Positions 8,135 through 15,000 are shown, numbered from the stretch's first letter. The stretch is 21,628 bases of DNA from Bacteroidetes bacterium UBA2234 (GCA_002347985.1 DDYM01000057.1:27556-49183); one strand, 5' to 3'. Notes: generated by a model from the sequence alone, not told the origin. Numbers and translations: made by a program.

Positions 8135-10798
8135 TTAGAATCCCATCGAGAAGCTGGCCTTAATACCTGCGTTTCTGTGGGAGTTGGGTTCCAGATATGT
8201 CATCCGCCAAATGAAATCCAAGCGAATGCACTTGAAGATGTTCTCAATGCCCAATCCCATTTCCCAGTAGGGTTCATGACCGAACGTTTTAAATTGAGTA
8301 ATAGGAACTGCCTCGCCATTGCCAAATTGATCCCATGTTTTTGGGATTAGGTTGCGGTTGTCGTCCCTTAACGTACCATAAATGGCTTTGCTCGATACCA
8401 CTTCTCTCAATTTGAAATGATTTAGCAAGGGGATGCGGTTGAATATGTATCCGTTAAAGTGATGCTCTACGCCAAGTTGTAAACTCTGGTCCGATACGAA
8501 TTCAAATATCCTCATTTGGTTGTAGGCTCTACTGCTATACATGAAACTCTGATTTCCTACATAAACGGTAAGCAGCGGATAGGGCAGTTGGCCGAAAACC
8601 TTGGCATAATCCACATAAGCGATTGTTCTCCCCATTACGCTCCATGATTTATCGTATAAGTATGTTGCTTGGAGTTTTGTGTAATTGTATTGAGAGCCCA
8701 GAAATCCTTTCAGGCCTTGTTGGATATATACTTCAGCACGCGGACCGTCTGCGTGAAATGTCATCCTGTCCTGGTCCGTCCGTACAAAATAACTGCGGGG
8801 TTCATAGATGAATCGGACGGAAACGAATGCATTGGTCAAGTAGTTTGAAATGCTGCTGTTAGATGTATCGGGGTAATTTGGATAATATGCGAAACGATAA
8901 TTTTTTACGAAAGGGAATTCGTATTCAGCGCGCGACAGAGATCCTGAAATACGGACGCCGGAGCGGATGTCGGTACCCAAACTCACCTTGCTTTGTTTTA
9001 CCAAAGTGATGTTATTGGAGCCAAATAAGTTAAATGCTGTAAATAAGCTTTGACTGTATAAGTCGTTGTCAGTTAGTCCGATAAGTTCAGTATCGAAACG
9101 ATGCGAGAGTGTCAATTTGGTCCAATTGCTTTTCTTTAAAAAGATGTCTACAGTTGTACCGTATTTGTATCGCTGGTCTTTGAAACCGTAGGCGAGAAAT
9201 CCAGTGGCGACCCAGTTTTTGGAAATTGCGGGTGTGGTGCGATATCCCATTCTCAAACGGGGGCCTTCATATAAGTTCCAACTTGCCAGTGTGTAGTATG
9301 GACCAAAATCCATCATGCCAATACGTTGGTATCCATCCACCAAAAAGTTAACCAAGTCAACATAGGTTTTCACGCGTGGCAGATTGTTCAGTGTGTCTAT
9401 TCTTGATGCAATTTTTGCCTCTTCCTTGGATTGTTGAATGTGTGCATGGGCGGTCCAAAAGGTGTCGGATTTGGTGTTTGCATCGGGCAACATCATCAGT
9501 CGATTTTCAAAGAATTTCTTCGGGAATTCCATGTTGTACTTCATGTTTTTGCATGTCAGCACGTTGGTCGCCACCATTCCCGCGGCTTGTTCAGAAAGTT
9601 CTCCAATATCAAGCATTACCCGGGCTTTGGTGCAGAAATAGGCAATATTTACTTCTTTGGCTGCGCCATTGCGTTTGCCATCCGTGGAGTCAATAATCGG
9701 TGCGATAAAATCCTCAATTTTTGTGGCTTCATATTCTTGGGAGAATTTAAGTTTTTCCACATAGTTCAAGTTCGCCGTCCCGGTAATTTCAACGCTCAGT
9801 CGAACAATTGCCCCTGATGTGTCTTCAATCCAGATAAATCCAGAAACGGCCAAATCTCTTGGATTTTTTGGTGTGACTTTGATTTGAAATAATCGTCGCG
9901 GCCCCATTTTGTCTACGTTAACCAATTTATAATCGTAGATAAGTTCAGCCCCAGGACTTATGGGCGTTGGGATTCCTTTGTCAAGGACCACGAGGCTTTC
10001 GTCATAGATGTTGTACCCCGTAAAGGTATTGCCCATCATTTGACCGATGAAAGTTCCATCCGTCACGCCTATTCCTCTGATTCGAGAAGCTTTGACCACT
10101 TCTTTGGTGAATCTGGGGGCGCGCTGAAAGCTGAAATCGCTCAAAACCTCAGAGAAAAAAACGGGCAAAATGCTTTTGTTTGAATCACCAGTGAGATAAC
10201 TGATTGTGTCGAAGTATCCACCAACATCTTTCGCCAACTTGGTTTTTTGTAGGTTTTTTGAAATGTTGTTGATCGCTACAGTGGTTTTAGAGAAAACTTC
10301 ACATTGGTAAGATGAGATTTTAGAGGGGCTGTTTTTGGTCCGATTTTTTTGTGCCAAGTTTACCCATTTCATTGCGGGGTTGATGCCCAATTTGATGGTT
10401 ACGGCTTCGGTTTTTTCAAAAGTTCTCTGCAGGTAAATCTGCATCGGTACGTGGGTTACGGTATCGATCAAAAAACGATACGTTTCAAAACCCATGTATA
10501 CAATTTCGATGGTGTCGGAGGGCCAAGGGCCATAACCGATATCGAACTGACCTTCGAAGTTTGTGCCAACCCCAAAGTCAGTGTTTTTGTAAAATAGGTT
10601 GGCATATGCCATGGGTTCGTGGGTTTCTCCATCCCACAGCATTCCGTAAATATGGCTTGCACGTTTGGGCGCTTTTGCGCTTTGCGCTTGGGTTTGATTG
10701 GCTGAAGCAAAGAGGGTTATTAGGATGATACACCAAAAGATGTGAAGCAAACGGGGTAAATAAAAACATGCCCTGTTGGGTCTCGATTGGGTTGACAT
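8135..10798 (-). CDS. DUF5686 outer-membrane protein with CarboxypepD_reg-like domain
   Basis: 887 aa from ATG 10798. It has a signal peptide (hydrophobic LLHIFWCIILITLFASANQTQAQ), then a CarboxypepD_reg-like/transthyretin-type repeat (HIYGMLWDGETHEPMAYANLFYKNTDFGVGTNFEGQF) as found at the N-terminus of SusC-like and DUF5686 proteins. The body matches the DUF5686 pattern (SPSKISSYQCEVFSKTTVAINN...), and the chain ends as a beta-barrel strand with terminal Phe (IKASFSMGF), which fits an outer-membrane protein. Function is not established for the family. An in-frame ATG at 10837 would lengthen the signal peptide to over 50 residues. A TAAATTTG box (minus strand, 10805-10812) lies between the two ATGs, so the shorter start is preferred, but this is not certain. 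Confidence 0.8.
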   Translation of the reverse strand: MSTQSRPNRACFYLPRLLHIFWCIILITLFASANQTQAQSAKAPKRASHIYGMLWDGETHEPMAYANLFYKNTDFGVGTNFEGQFDIGYGPWPSDTIEIVYMGFETYRFLIDTVTHVPMQIYLQRTFEKTEAVTIKLGINPAMKWVNLAQKNRTKNSPSKISSYQCEVFSKTTVAINNISKNLQKTKLAKDVGGYFDTISYLTGDSNKSILPVFFSEVLSDFSFQRAPRFTKEVVKASRIRGIGVTDGTFIGQMMGNTFTGYNIYDESLVVLDKGIPTPISPGAELIYDYKLVNVDKMGPRRLFQIKVTPKNPRDLAVSGFIWIEDTSGAIVRLSVEITGTANLNYVEKLKFSQEYEATKIEDFIAPIIDSTDGKRNGAAKEVNIAYFCTKARVMLDIGELSEQAAGMVATNVLTCKNMKYNMEFPKKFFENRLMMLPDANTKSDTFWTAHAHIQQSKEEAKIASRIDTLNNLPRVKTYVDLVNFLVDGYQRIGMMDFGPYYTLASWNLYEGPRLRMGYRTTPAISKNWVATGFLAYGFKDQRYKYGTTVDIFLKKSNWTKLTLSHRFDTELIGLTDNDLYSQSLFTAFNLFGSNNITLVKQSKVSLGTDIRSGVRISGSLSRAEYEFPFVKNYRFAYYPNYPDTSNSSISNYLTNAFVSVRFIYEPRSYFVRTDQDRMTFHADGPRAEVYIQQGLKGFLGSQYNYTKLQATYLYDKSWSVMGRTIAYVDYAKVFGQLPYPLLTVYVGNQSFMYSSRAYNQMRIFEFVSDQSLQLGVEHHFNGYIFNRIPLLNHFKLREVVSSKAIYGTLRDDNRNLIPKTWDQFGNGEAVPITQFKTFGHEPYWEMGLGIENIFKCIRLDFIWRMTYLEPNSHRNAGIKASFSMGF

Positions 10799-10931
10799 AA
10801 AAGACAAATTTAGGTCATTACGAGATAATATTCTCATTCAATAAATACACGAGAATTCCGATTTTTATCTTTTGTATTTTTTGGCAATAAAATTTTAGAC
10901 AGAATTGCCTGTTTTGAAATTGTGATGAATC

Positions 10932-10969
10932 AAAAAAGGCTATCGATGTCGATAGCCTTTATCTTTTTT
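10932..10969 (-). terminator. Terminator of the original tRNA-Met locus (leftward)
   Basis: A perfect 12-bp stem (AAAGGCTATCGA, 10935-10946, with its complement at 10949-10960) closed over two bases. On the minus strand it is followed by a T run (complement of the A run at 10932-10937). It lies directly downstream of the left tRNA 3'-half copy, where the tRNA-Met transcript would have ended before the island inserted. Confidence 0.8.
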
Positions 10970-11013
10970 GTAGCGAAGGGGGGAATTGAACCCCCGACCT
11001 CAGGGTTATGAAT
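10970..11013. repeat. Left attachment site: 44-bp copy of the tRNA-Met 3' half
   Basis: Identical to 20978-21021. It covers the tRNA from the anticodon loop (TTCAT) through variable loop, T arm and acceptor strand to the first C of the terminus. The tRNA sequence stops at 11013; what follows (ATTGCGG...) is unrelated apart from a few bases. The identity ends at the anticodon loop, so crossover there is likely. This is the classic choice of tRNA-targeting tyrosine integrases. Confidence 0.92.
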
Positions 11014-11095
11014 ATTGCGGTATATTTTGTAAGTGATTTATATTCAATCTTATTGTTGTTTTATAATTCAGGATTTTTTGGGATTTTTGATGAAA

Positions 11096-11118
11096 ACATG
11101 GCACAAAAAACTGGCACA
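11096..11118 (+). promoter_or_regulatory. Left integrase arm-site pair (candidate)
   Basis: Two direct TGGCACA heptamers at 11099-11105 and 11112-11118, start-to-start 13 bp. The right end of the island carries the same pair (20912 and 20925) with the same 13-bp phasing, the same orientation and the shared ACATGGCACA prefix. Over 23 aligned positions the two sites differ at two. Placement just inside each att copy fits arm-type binding sites for the N-terminal domain of the integrase. Confidence 0.65.
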
Positions 11119-11238
11119 GATTGAAACACCAAGCTTCAGATTTGAACGGTTAAACGAAATTACTGTGTGTTTTTTACAATTGGTATTACGCAATCTGCAA
11201 TTTCCGTCAATGCGAGAAAATCAGGACTCTAAAATTAT

Positions 11239-11270
11239 TTTGCAATTCCTGTGTGATTGTGATAGTTTCG
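11239..11270 (+). promoter_or_regulatory. Candidate cassette promoter (Pc-like)
   Basis: TTTG (11239-11242), exactly 20 nt, then TAGTTTCG (11263-11270), against the Bacteroidota consensus TTTG-N~20-TAnnTTTG (one mismatch in the -7 box). Predicted transcription would start near 11277, five bases before the first cassette core site and about 44 nt ahead of the DinB start codon. This is the position of Pc in an integron platform. Confidence 0.5.
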
Positions 11271-11281
11271 TATATAATCAA

Positions 11282-11290
11282 GTTAGTGGC
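11282..11290 (+). other. First cassette core site (attI-side junction)
   Basis: GTTAGTGGC, exact reverse complement of GCCACTAAC at 11865-11873, the left border of the first attC-like site. By integron logic the crossover lies between the G at 11282 and TT, making cassette 1 run 11283-11992. Confidence 0.7.
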
Positions 11291-11320
11291 AAGTGTATTA
11301 AAAAACAGAAATGAAATAAA

Positions 11321-11872
11321 ATGAAAAATTGGACATCGACATTAAACGACATTTCAAAACAATCATTATCTGAATTCGGGTCATTGACTAGTGAACAGTT
11401 GAATTGGAAACCGGCATCAAACACATGGAGTATTGCTCAAAATTTAGACCATTTGATTGTAGTCAACGAAACTTACTATCCTGTTTTAGCATCATTAAAA
11501 TCAGGGACACATAGAACACCTTTCATTGCGAAAATTGGTTTTATGGTTTCATTTTTAGGTAAGACAGTATTAAATGCAGTGCAGCCAGACAGAAAGAAAA
11601 AAATGAAGACGTTTCCAATATGGGAGCCAACTACAAGCAATGTAATTGGTGACATTCTGAACAGGTTTCAAAATCACCAAAATGAACTTATACAAAAAAT
11701 AGAAGGTTCACAAGGACTTGTTGAGAAAGGAGTTGTTATTTCTTCACCTGCAAACAAGAATATTGTTTACAAATTAGAGACAGCATTTGACATTATTGTT
11801 TCACACGAACAAAGACATTTAGAACAAGCGAAAGAAGTATTGCAATTGATGAAAAATAACACCAGCCACTAA
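11321..11872 (+). CDS. DinB-family protein
   Basis: 183 aa, four-helix-bundle DinB/YfiT-type fold by pattern: WTSTLNDISKQSLSEFGSL, then EQLNWKPASNTWSIAQNLDHL with the first metal His (~44), and C-terminal IIVSHEQRHLEQAKEVLQLM with two further His (~162, ~166). These three His form the usual divalent-metal site. Members include damage-inducible proteins and metal-dependent thiol transferases (bacillithiol/mycothiol class). The exact reaction here is unknown. It is the sole gene of cassette 1. Its stop codon TAA (11870-11872) is embedded in the attC left border, leaving no spare sequence, as is typical of compact cassettes. The ATG lies in an A-rich leader with no strong Shine-Dalgarno. Confidence 0.8.
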   Translation: MKNWTSTLNDISKQSLSEFGSLTSEQLNWKPASNTWSIAQNLDHLIVVNETYYPVLASLKSGTHRTPFIAKIGFMVSFLGKTVLNAVQPDRKKKMKTFPIWEPTTSNVIGDILNRFQNHQNELIQKIEGSQGLVEKGVVISSPANKNIVYKLETAFDIIVSHEQRHLEQAKEVLQLMKNNTSH

Positions 11873-12000
11873 CAGCACCTACCCAAAAGGCGGGGTTTCG
11901 TGCTCTAAAGACAGTTTGGTGGTAGCTCGAACTTTAGTACTTTTAATCAACATTTGTGGTGAATCGCCCGCCCTTCGGGTAGCTGCAAAACGTTATATGC
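11865..12000 (+). repeat. attC-like site 1 (end of DinB cassette)
   Basis: 136 bp from GCCACTAAC (left border) to GTTATATGC (right border, 11992-12000). Inner arms pair: AGCACCTACCC...GGCGGG at the left with CCCGCCC..GGGTAGCTGC at the right. An unpaired AGC follows the left AAC, so the arms are asymmetric as in attC. The right end (CCCGCCCTTCGGGTAGCTGC then AAACGTTA) is nearly identical to that of site 3, and GGCGGGGTTTCGTGCT is shared with site 3. Confidence 0.7.
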
Positions 12001-12028
12001 AACCCTAAAAGACACGATACTCAAAGAA

Positions 12029-12403
12029 ATGAAACTTGATAAATTGACACCAATGCTTTACACAACTGACCTGAAAGAGACAGTTGATTTTTACGTTCAA
12101 ACACTTGGTTTCAAGTGCAAATCGTTTGAAATTGAATGGGGTTGGGCTTCTGTGTTCATTGACAACATAGAAATTATGTTTTCATTACCTAACGACCATA
12201 TTCCATTTGACAAGCCAACTTTTACAGGCTCTTTTTATTTCAAGACTGAGCAAGTTGATGAACTTTGGAACAACATAAAAGATAAGTCAAACGTTGCTTA
12301 CCCAGTTGAAAATTTTGACTATGGAATGAGAGAGTTTGCCATTCACGACAACAACGGATATTTACTTCAATTTGGACAAGAAATAAATGAAACTAAAAAG
12401 TAA
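12029..12403 (+). CDS. VOC-superfamily (glyoxalase/bleomycin-resistance-like) protein
   Basis: 124 aa, one full VOC unit of paired beta-alpha-beta-beta-beta modules: LTPMLYTTDLKETVDFYVQTLGFKCKSFE at the front and GREFAIHDNNGYLLQFGQE-type ending (MREFAIHDNNGYLLQFGQ) at the back. The glutamate/histidine metal positions cannot be assigned with certainty. Relatives include fosfomycin- and bleomycin-resistance proteins and lyases; the substrate is not readable. It is the first gene of cassette 2. Its last 17 bp overlap the start of the MerC-type gene in another frame, so the two are translationally linked. Confidence 0.8.
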   Translation: MKLDKLTPMLYTTDLKETVDFYVQTLGFKCKSFEIEWGWASVFIDNIEIMFSLPNDHIPFDKPTFTGSFYFKTEQVDELWNNIKDKSNVAYPVENFDYGMREFAIHDNNGYLLQFGQEINETKK

Positions 12404-12995
12404 CATCGACAAAATTGGAACGGCTGGACTTTTCTTGACCGCAATATTTTCACCTTGCTGTTTTCCTCTTTTTGCATTTGCAGCATCAGCACTTGGACTT
12501 GGGAGCTTTGAACTTTTCGGTGGGTGGACAATGTGGATTTTCCAAGCAATGGTTTTAATATCGGTTGGTGGACTTTACATTTCGTATCGCAGACACCGTT
12601 GTTTGTTTCCTTTATTGACAGCTATTCCAAGTGGACTTTTAATTTTTTATGCCTATCACTTTAACGACAGCAATTACTGGACATATTTTCTTTACACAGG
12701 AATGTTCGGACTTCTCATTGCGACAATATGGAACTATAAACGAAACAAAATGCACGGAACTTGCGACACTTGCACAACTTACAACGGCAAGACAGTTGAA
12801 ACACAATCAACATTGACTTGCCCAAACTGTGGACACAAGAAAACTGAAATTATGCCGACAGACGCTTGTGTATATTTTTACGAATGCGAACAATGTAAGA
12901 CACGACTGAAACCATTGCAAGGAGACTGTTGTGTATATTGCAGTTACGGGACAGTTAAATGTCCACCAATTCAAGCAGGAGAAAATTGTTGCTAA
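12387..12995 (+). CDS. MerC-like membrane protein fused to a GDCCVxC domain
   Basis: 202 aa. The N-terminal part (about 1-115) has four hydrophobic helices. Helix 1 carries the Cys pair of FSPCCFPLFAFAASALGLG, the MerC-type mercury-binding position (MerC moves Hg(II) across the inner membrane). The C-terminal part (about 120-202) is a Cys-rich cytosolic domain: CDTC, CPNCGHKK, MPTDACVYFYECEQC, then GDCCVYCSYGTVKCPPIQ, which is the GDCCVxC family motif. Members of that family are sometimes selenoproteins; this copy uses Cys throughout. The fusion suggests metal or metalloid uptake coupled to a thiol-rich handling domain. Mercury is inferred from family only. It overlaps the VOC gene by 17 bp, and the stop lies 23 bp before the attC-like site. 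Confidence 0.85.
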   Translation: MKLKSNIDKIGTAGLFLTAIFSPCCFPLFAFAASALGLGSFELFGGWTMWIFQAMVLISVGGLYISYRRHRCLFPLLTAIPSGLLIFYAYHFNDSNYWTYFLYTGMFGLLIATIWNYKRNKMHGTCDTCTTYNGKTVETQSTLTCPNCGHKKTEIMPTDACVYFYECEQCKTRLKPLQGDCCVYCSYGTVKCPPIQAGENCC

Positions 12996-13017
12996 TGGAC
13001 ACGACAGAAAAAGGGCA

Positions 13018-13151
13018 GCATATAACAGCGGTTTGGCAATATGGCGGCTGAAGTGCTAATATGAAACATTTGTGCAAGGTTCAAGTGCAGTAATCCTATT
13101 GAACTTTTCTGCTAAAAATACGCCACATCGCCAAGCCGCAAACCGTTAGCA
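13018..13151 (+). repeat. attC-like site 2 (end of VOC-MerC cassette)
   Basis: About 134 bp from GCATATAAC (13018-13026) to GTTAGCA (13145-13151). The left arm TAACAGCGGTTTGGCAA is the same as in site 3. The right arm (reverse complement TAACGGTTTGCGGCTTGGCG) pairs with it after an unpaired AGC on the left and a 7-base bulge on the right, then continues ATATGGCG/GTGGCG. The middle has a second inner hairpin (GGTTCAA near 13079 with TTGAAC near 13100). Confidence 0.7.
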
Positions 13152-13187
13152 GTAATGGTAGGACGCACCAGCCGACAACAATAGACA

Positions 13188-13985
13188 ATGAGGAAAACGA
13201 CATTTAAAATATCAAAAATGGACTGCCCATCCGAAGAACAAATGATACGGATGAAACTTGCCGACTTGACAAACATCAACTCGTTAGAATTTGACATTGC
13301 AAACAGACAACTGACCGTTTTTCACACAGACAATCACGACCAAATTTTTCAGCGACTTGATAACTTAAAATTTGACACTTCACTTATTGACAGCGTTTCG
13401 GCAGACAATTACACAGCAACGACAGACAACACTAACCGAGAAAGAAAATTGCTTTGGCAAGTTTTAGCTATCAACTTTTTCTTTTTTGCTCTTGAAGTGA
13501 CAACAGGTTTTATTTCAAACTCAATGGGACTTGTGGCGGACAGCTTGGATATGCTTGCCGACAGCATTGTTTACGGACTTGCACTTTTTGCAATTGGTGG
13601 GACAATGACACGAAAAAAGAACATCGCAAAATCAGCAGGTTATTTTCAGTTGACACTTGCCGTTTTCGGTTTCATTGAAGTAATCAGACGATTTGTAGGT
13701 AGTGAAACAATTCCTGCATTTCAGACAATGATAATTATTTCAATTCTTGCACTTATCGGCAACGGACTTTGTTTGTATTTACTGCAAAAAAGTAAAAGCA
13801 AAGACGCACATATGCAAGCAAGTATGATTTTTACATCCAATGACGTAATTGTAAATCTTGGAGTAATTATAGCAGGCGGACTTGTTTACTTGACAAACTC
13901 AAAATATCCTGACCTTATCGTTGGGACAATTGTATTTTTCATTGTTGGACAAGGAGCATTTAAAATTTTAAAACTATCAAAATGA
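13188..13985 (+). CDS. Cation diffusion facilitator with N-terminal HMA-like domain
   Basis: 265 aa. The N-terminal ~75 residues form a heavy-metal-associated-like domain with the motif KMDCPSEEQ (~10-18), a single Cys plus acidic residues in place of the usual CxxC. The rest is a CDF-type transporter with about five to six membrane helices. The metal-site pattern VADSLDMLADS (D-x-x-x-D, ~116-125) and the second half HMQASMIFTSNDVIVN (~208-223) are both visible. No large C-terminal cytosolic domain is present, so the HMA module at the front may replace it. Likely exports a divalent metal; which one is not readable. Only gene of cassette 3. Its ATG is 42 bp after the core site that ends attC-like site 2. 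Confidence 0.8.
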   Translation: MRKTTFKISKMDCPSEEQMIRMKLADLTNINSLEFDIANRQLTVFHTDNHDQIFQRLDNLKFDTSLIDSVSADNYTATTDNTNRERKLLWQVLAINFFFFALEVTTGFISNSMGLVADSLDMLADSIVYGLALFAIGGTMTRKKNIAKSAGYFQLTLAVFGFIEVIRRFVGSETIPAFQTMIIISILALIGNGLCLYLLQKSKSKDAHMQASMIFTSNDVIVNLGVIIAGGLVYLTNSKYPDLIVGTIVFFIVGQGAFKILKLSK

Positions 13986-14000
13986 CGGACGAACAAAGAA

Positions 14001-14101
14001 CCACTAATGCTAACAGCGGTTTGGCAAAAGGCGGGGTTTCGTGCTTCGAATGAACATTTGTGCTAAAAATCCCGCCCTTCGGGTAGCTGCCAAACGTTAG
14101 C
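14001..14101 (+). repeat. attC-like site 3 (end of HMA-CDF cassette)
   Basis: Shortest and cleanest of the three. GCTAAC (14009-14014), AGCG unpaired, GTTTGGCA pairs with TGCCAAAC then GTTAGC (14096-14101). An inner stem AAAGGCGGG pairs with CCCGCCCTT. The extended left border 14001-14014 matches the start of cassette 3 (13145-13158) as reverse complement at 12 of 14 bases. After the right border comes TTTTGCTAA, so GTTAGC-TTTT-GCTAA forms a further small inverted repeat running into the stop codon of the next gene. Confidence 0.72.
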
Positions 14102-14106
14102 TTTTG

Positions 14107-14679
14107 CTAATACGCAAACAAATCCTGTATTGCATACATATCCCCAACCTCTTCTTTGGTTATATCAAGGTATATGCGGGTAATAGCAGTTGAGGAATGG
14201 TTGAACAGGAAGGAAAGTTTAATAAGCGAAGCCTCGGAATAGTTGTTTCGTTTCCAAACTTCTCGTCCAAAGGTTTTACGCCAGGTATGAGTTGAAATTC
14301 GTTTGCCACGAATACCGGCTCTGTAAGCCAGTATTTTAATCTGCTTGTTGATAGCCCTGATGGTAATGGGAACTACAGATTCTGATGATGGGGGCTGACC
14401 AAGCTTCTTGTATAAGAATAAGAGGTTCTCGGAAAGTTCCTTGCCAATTGGAATTTCTCGTCGCTTGCCTGTTTTCTTTTCAATGATGATGAGAGCATCT
14501 TTATGAAGAATGTCAGACCAACGAATTTGCGAAAGGTCTGAAAAACGAAGTGCGGTTGAAACACCAAGGCGAACGATGGTGTAATATATCCAATCTTCAT
14601 TCTTGGAAAGATACTTAAGGAGTTTGTTCAGTTCGTTTTCTTCAAGATGTTCGGCAGATTTAATTTTTGTTGTGTGCAT
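14107..14679 (-). CDS. Tyrosine recombinase consisting of the catalytic domain only
   Basis: 190 aa, against 290-430 for ordinary integrases. All catalytic positions of a tyrosine recombinase are present: Arg45 (STALRFSDL), Lys69 in EKKTGKRREIPIG, His131 and Arg134 (HTWRKTFG), His161 (FNHSSTAITRIY) and nucleophile Tyr170. Missing are the N-terminal SAM-like core-binding domain and any arm-binding domain, and the ~20-residue extra helix that marks integron IntI is not seen, so it is not IntI by sequence. FimB/FimE inversion enzymes are of similar small size. The gene reads toward the cassette array; its stop codon is 5 bp from the last attC-like border. A 9-bp inverted repeat abuts its start codon. 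It may be a full small recombinase, or a remnant that kept the catalytic half. An intact reading frame argues for the former. Confidence 0.8.
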   Translation of the reverse strand: MHTTKIKSAEHLEENELNKLLKYLSKNEDWIYYTIVRLGVSTALRFSDLSQIRWSDILHKDALIIIEKKTGKRREIPIGKELSENLLFLYKKLGQPPSSESVVPITIRAINKQIKILAYRAGIRGKRISTHTWRKTFGREVWKRNNYSEASLIKLSFLFNHSSTAITRIYLDITKEEVGDMYAIQDLFAY

Positions 14680-14680
14680 G

Positions 14681-14716
14681 GTTCCTTTTTTGGTGCTATG
14701 CTACGGCAAAAGGAAC
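14681..14716. repeat. Inverted repeat at the start of the solo recombinase
   Basis: GTTCCTTTT (14681-14689) and AAAAGGAAC (14708-14716), perfect 9-bp arms, 18 bp apart, beginning one base upstream of the recombinase ATG (14677-14679). Either an autoregulatory operator or a recombination site of this enzyme. The 18-bp gap is longer than the 6-8 bp crossover regions typical of tyrosine recombinases. Confidence 0.6.
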
Positions 14717-14999
14717 AAAATGCAATGCTAAATTTTTGTTTTAGTTGATTTTCAATACTTTAAGGGTGCCATTTAGTACAAAAATGGAACTAAGAGTGTC
14801 GCCAATCAATATACCCCCGTCCTGCTCCCCACTGTCTCCCCGGCCGGACTGGTTACCTGCCTCATATAATGGTGTTAGTCCTTTTTGGTAGGGGGTACGG
14901 TGCCGTGATGGAAATGGCTTTTATTTTTTGAGTTATTGATGTAATACGTTTTGGGGTCAAAAGTTGAAGTACCCCCTCATTTCTTAAAAAGGCTAAAAA
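14717..14999. other. Noncoding region with a GC-rich block and inverted repeats
   Basis: About 280 bp without a gene. From roughly 14811 to 14863 the sequence becomes strikingly C-rich (ATACCCCCGTCCTGCTCCCC, then CTCCCCGGCCGG), in strong contrast to the A/T-rich island. AGGGGGTAC (14889-14897 area) and GTACCCCCT (14969-14977) form a 9-bp inverted repeat, and a third ACCCCC copy lies at 14812. It sits beside an RHH-protein gene. Candidate roles are oriT, replication origin or an operator array; none is proven. Confidence 0.5.
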
Positions 15000-15000
15000 A

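Larger units (their letters stand above)
11014..11281. other. Noncoding left end of island, upstream of cassette array
   Basis: 268 bp with no convincing gene. The plus-frame open stretch 11033-11314 has poor codon and residue composition and overlaps the arm sites, core site and promoter. The region holds the left arm-site pair (11096-11118) and, at its right end, a promoter pointing into the first cassette. Confidence 0.7.
11283..14096 (+). mobile_element. Three-cassette integron-like array
   Basis: Three cassettes in the same orientation: 11283-11992 (DinB), 11993-13145 (VOC plus MerC-GDCCVxC) and 13146-14096 (HMA-CDF). Each ends in an imperfect palindrome whose left border matches, as reverse complement, the first bases of that same cassette: GTTAGTGGC/GCCACTAAC (9 of 9), GTTATATGC/GCATATAAC (9 of 9), and the 14-mers at 13145-13158 and 14001-14014 (12 of 14). 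This reciprocal pairing forms a complete attC only when a cassette circularises, and is diagnostic for integron-type cassettes. No integron integrase is found in the window, so the array is formally CALIN-like. Confidence 0.75.

Noticed and set aside
11033..11314. 93-aa plus-strand open frame at the left end of the island
   Set aside because: Overlaps the arm sites, promoter and first cassette core site; residue composition is unlike a folded protein.
14107..14679. Solo recombinase as a true integron integrase (IntI)
   Set aside because: The catalytic residues are present, but the N-terminal domain and the extra helix specific to IntI are not.
14097..14760. Solo recombinase as a fourth, inverted cassette
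   Set aside because: A fourth cassette starting TTAGCTTTTGC needs a matching left border GCAAAAGCTAAC and an attC after the gene. Only GCAATGCTAAAT near 14721 is vaguely similar, and no palindrome follows.
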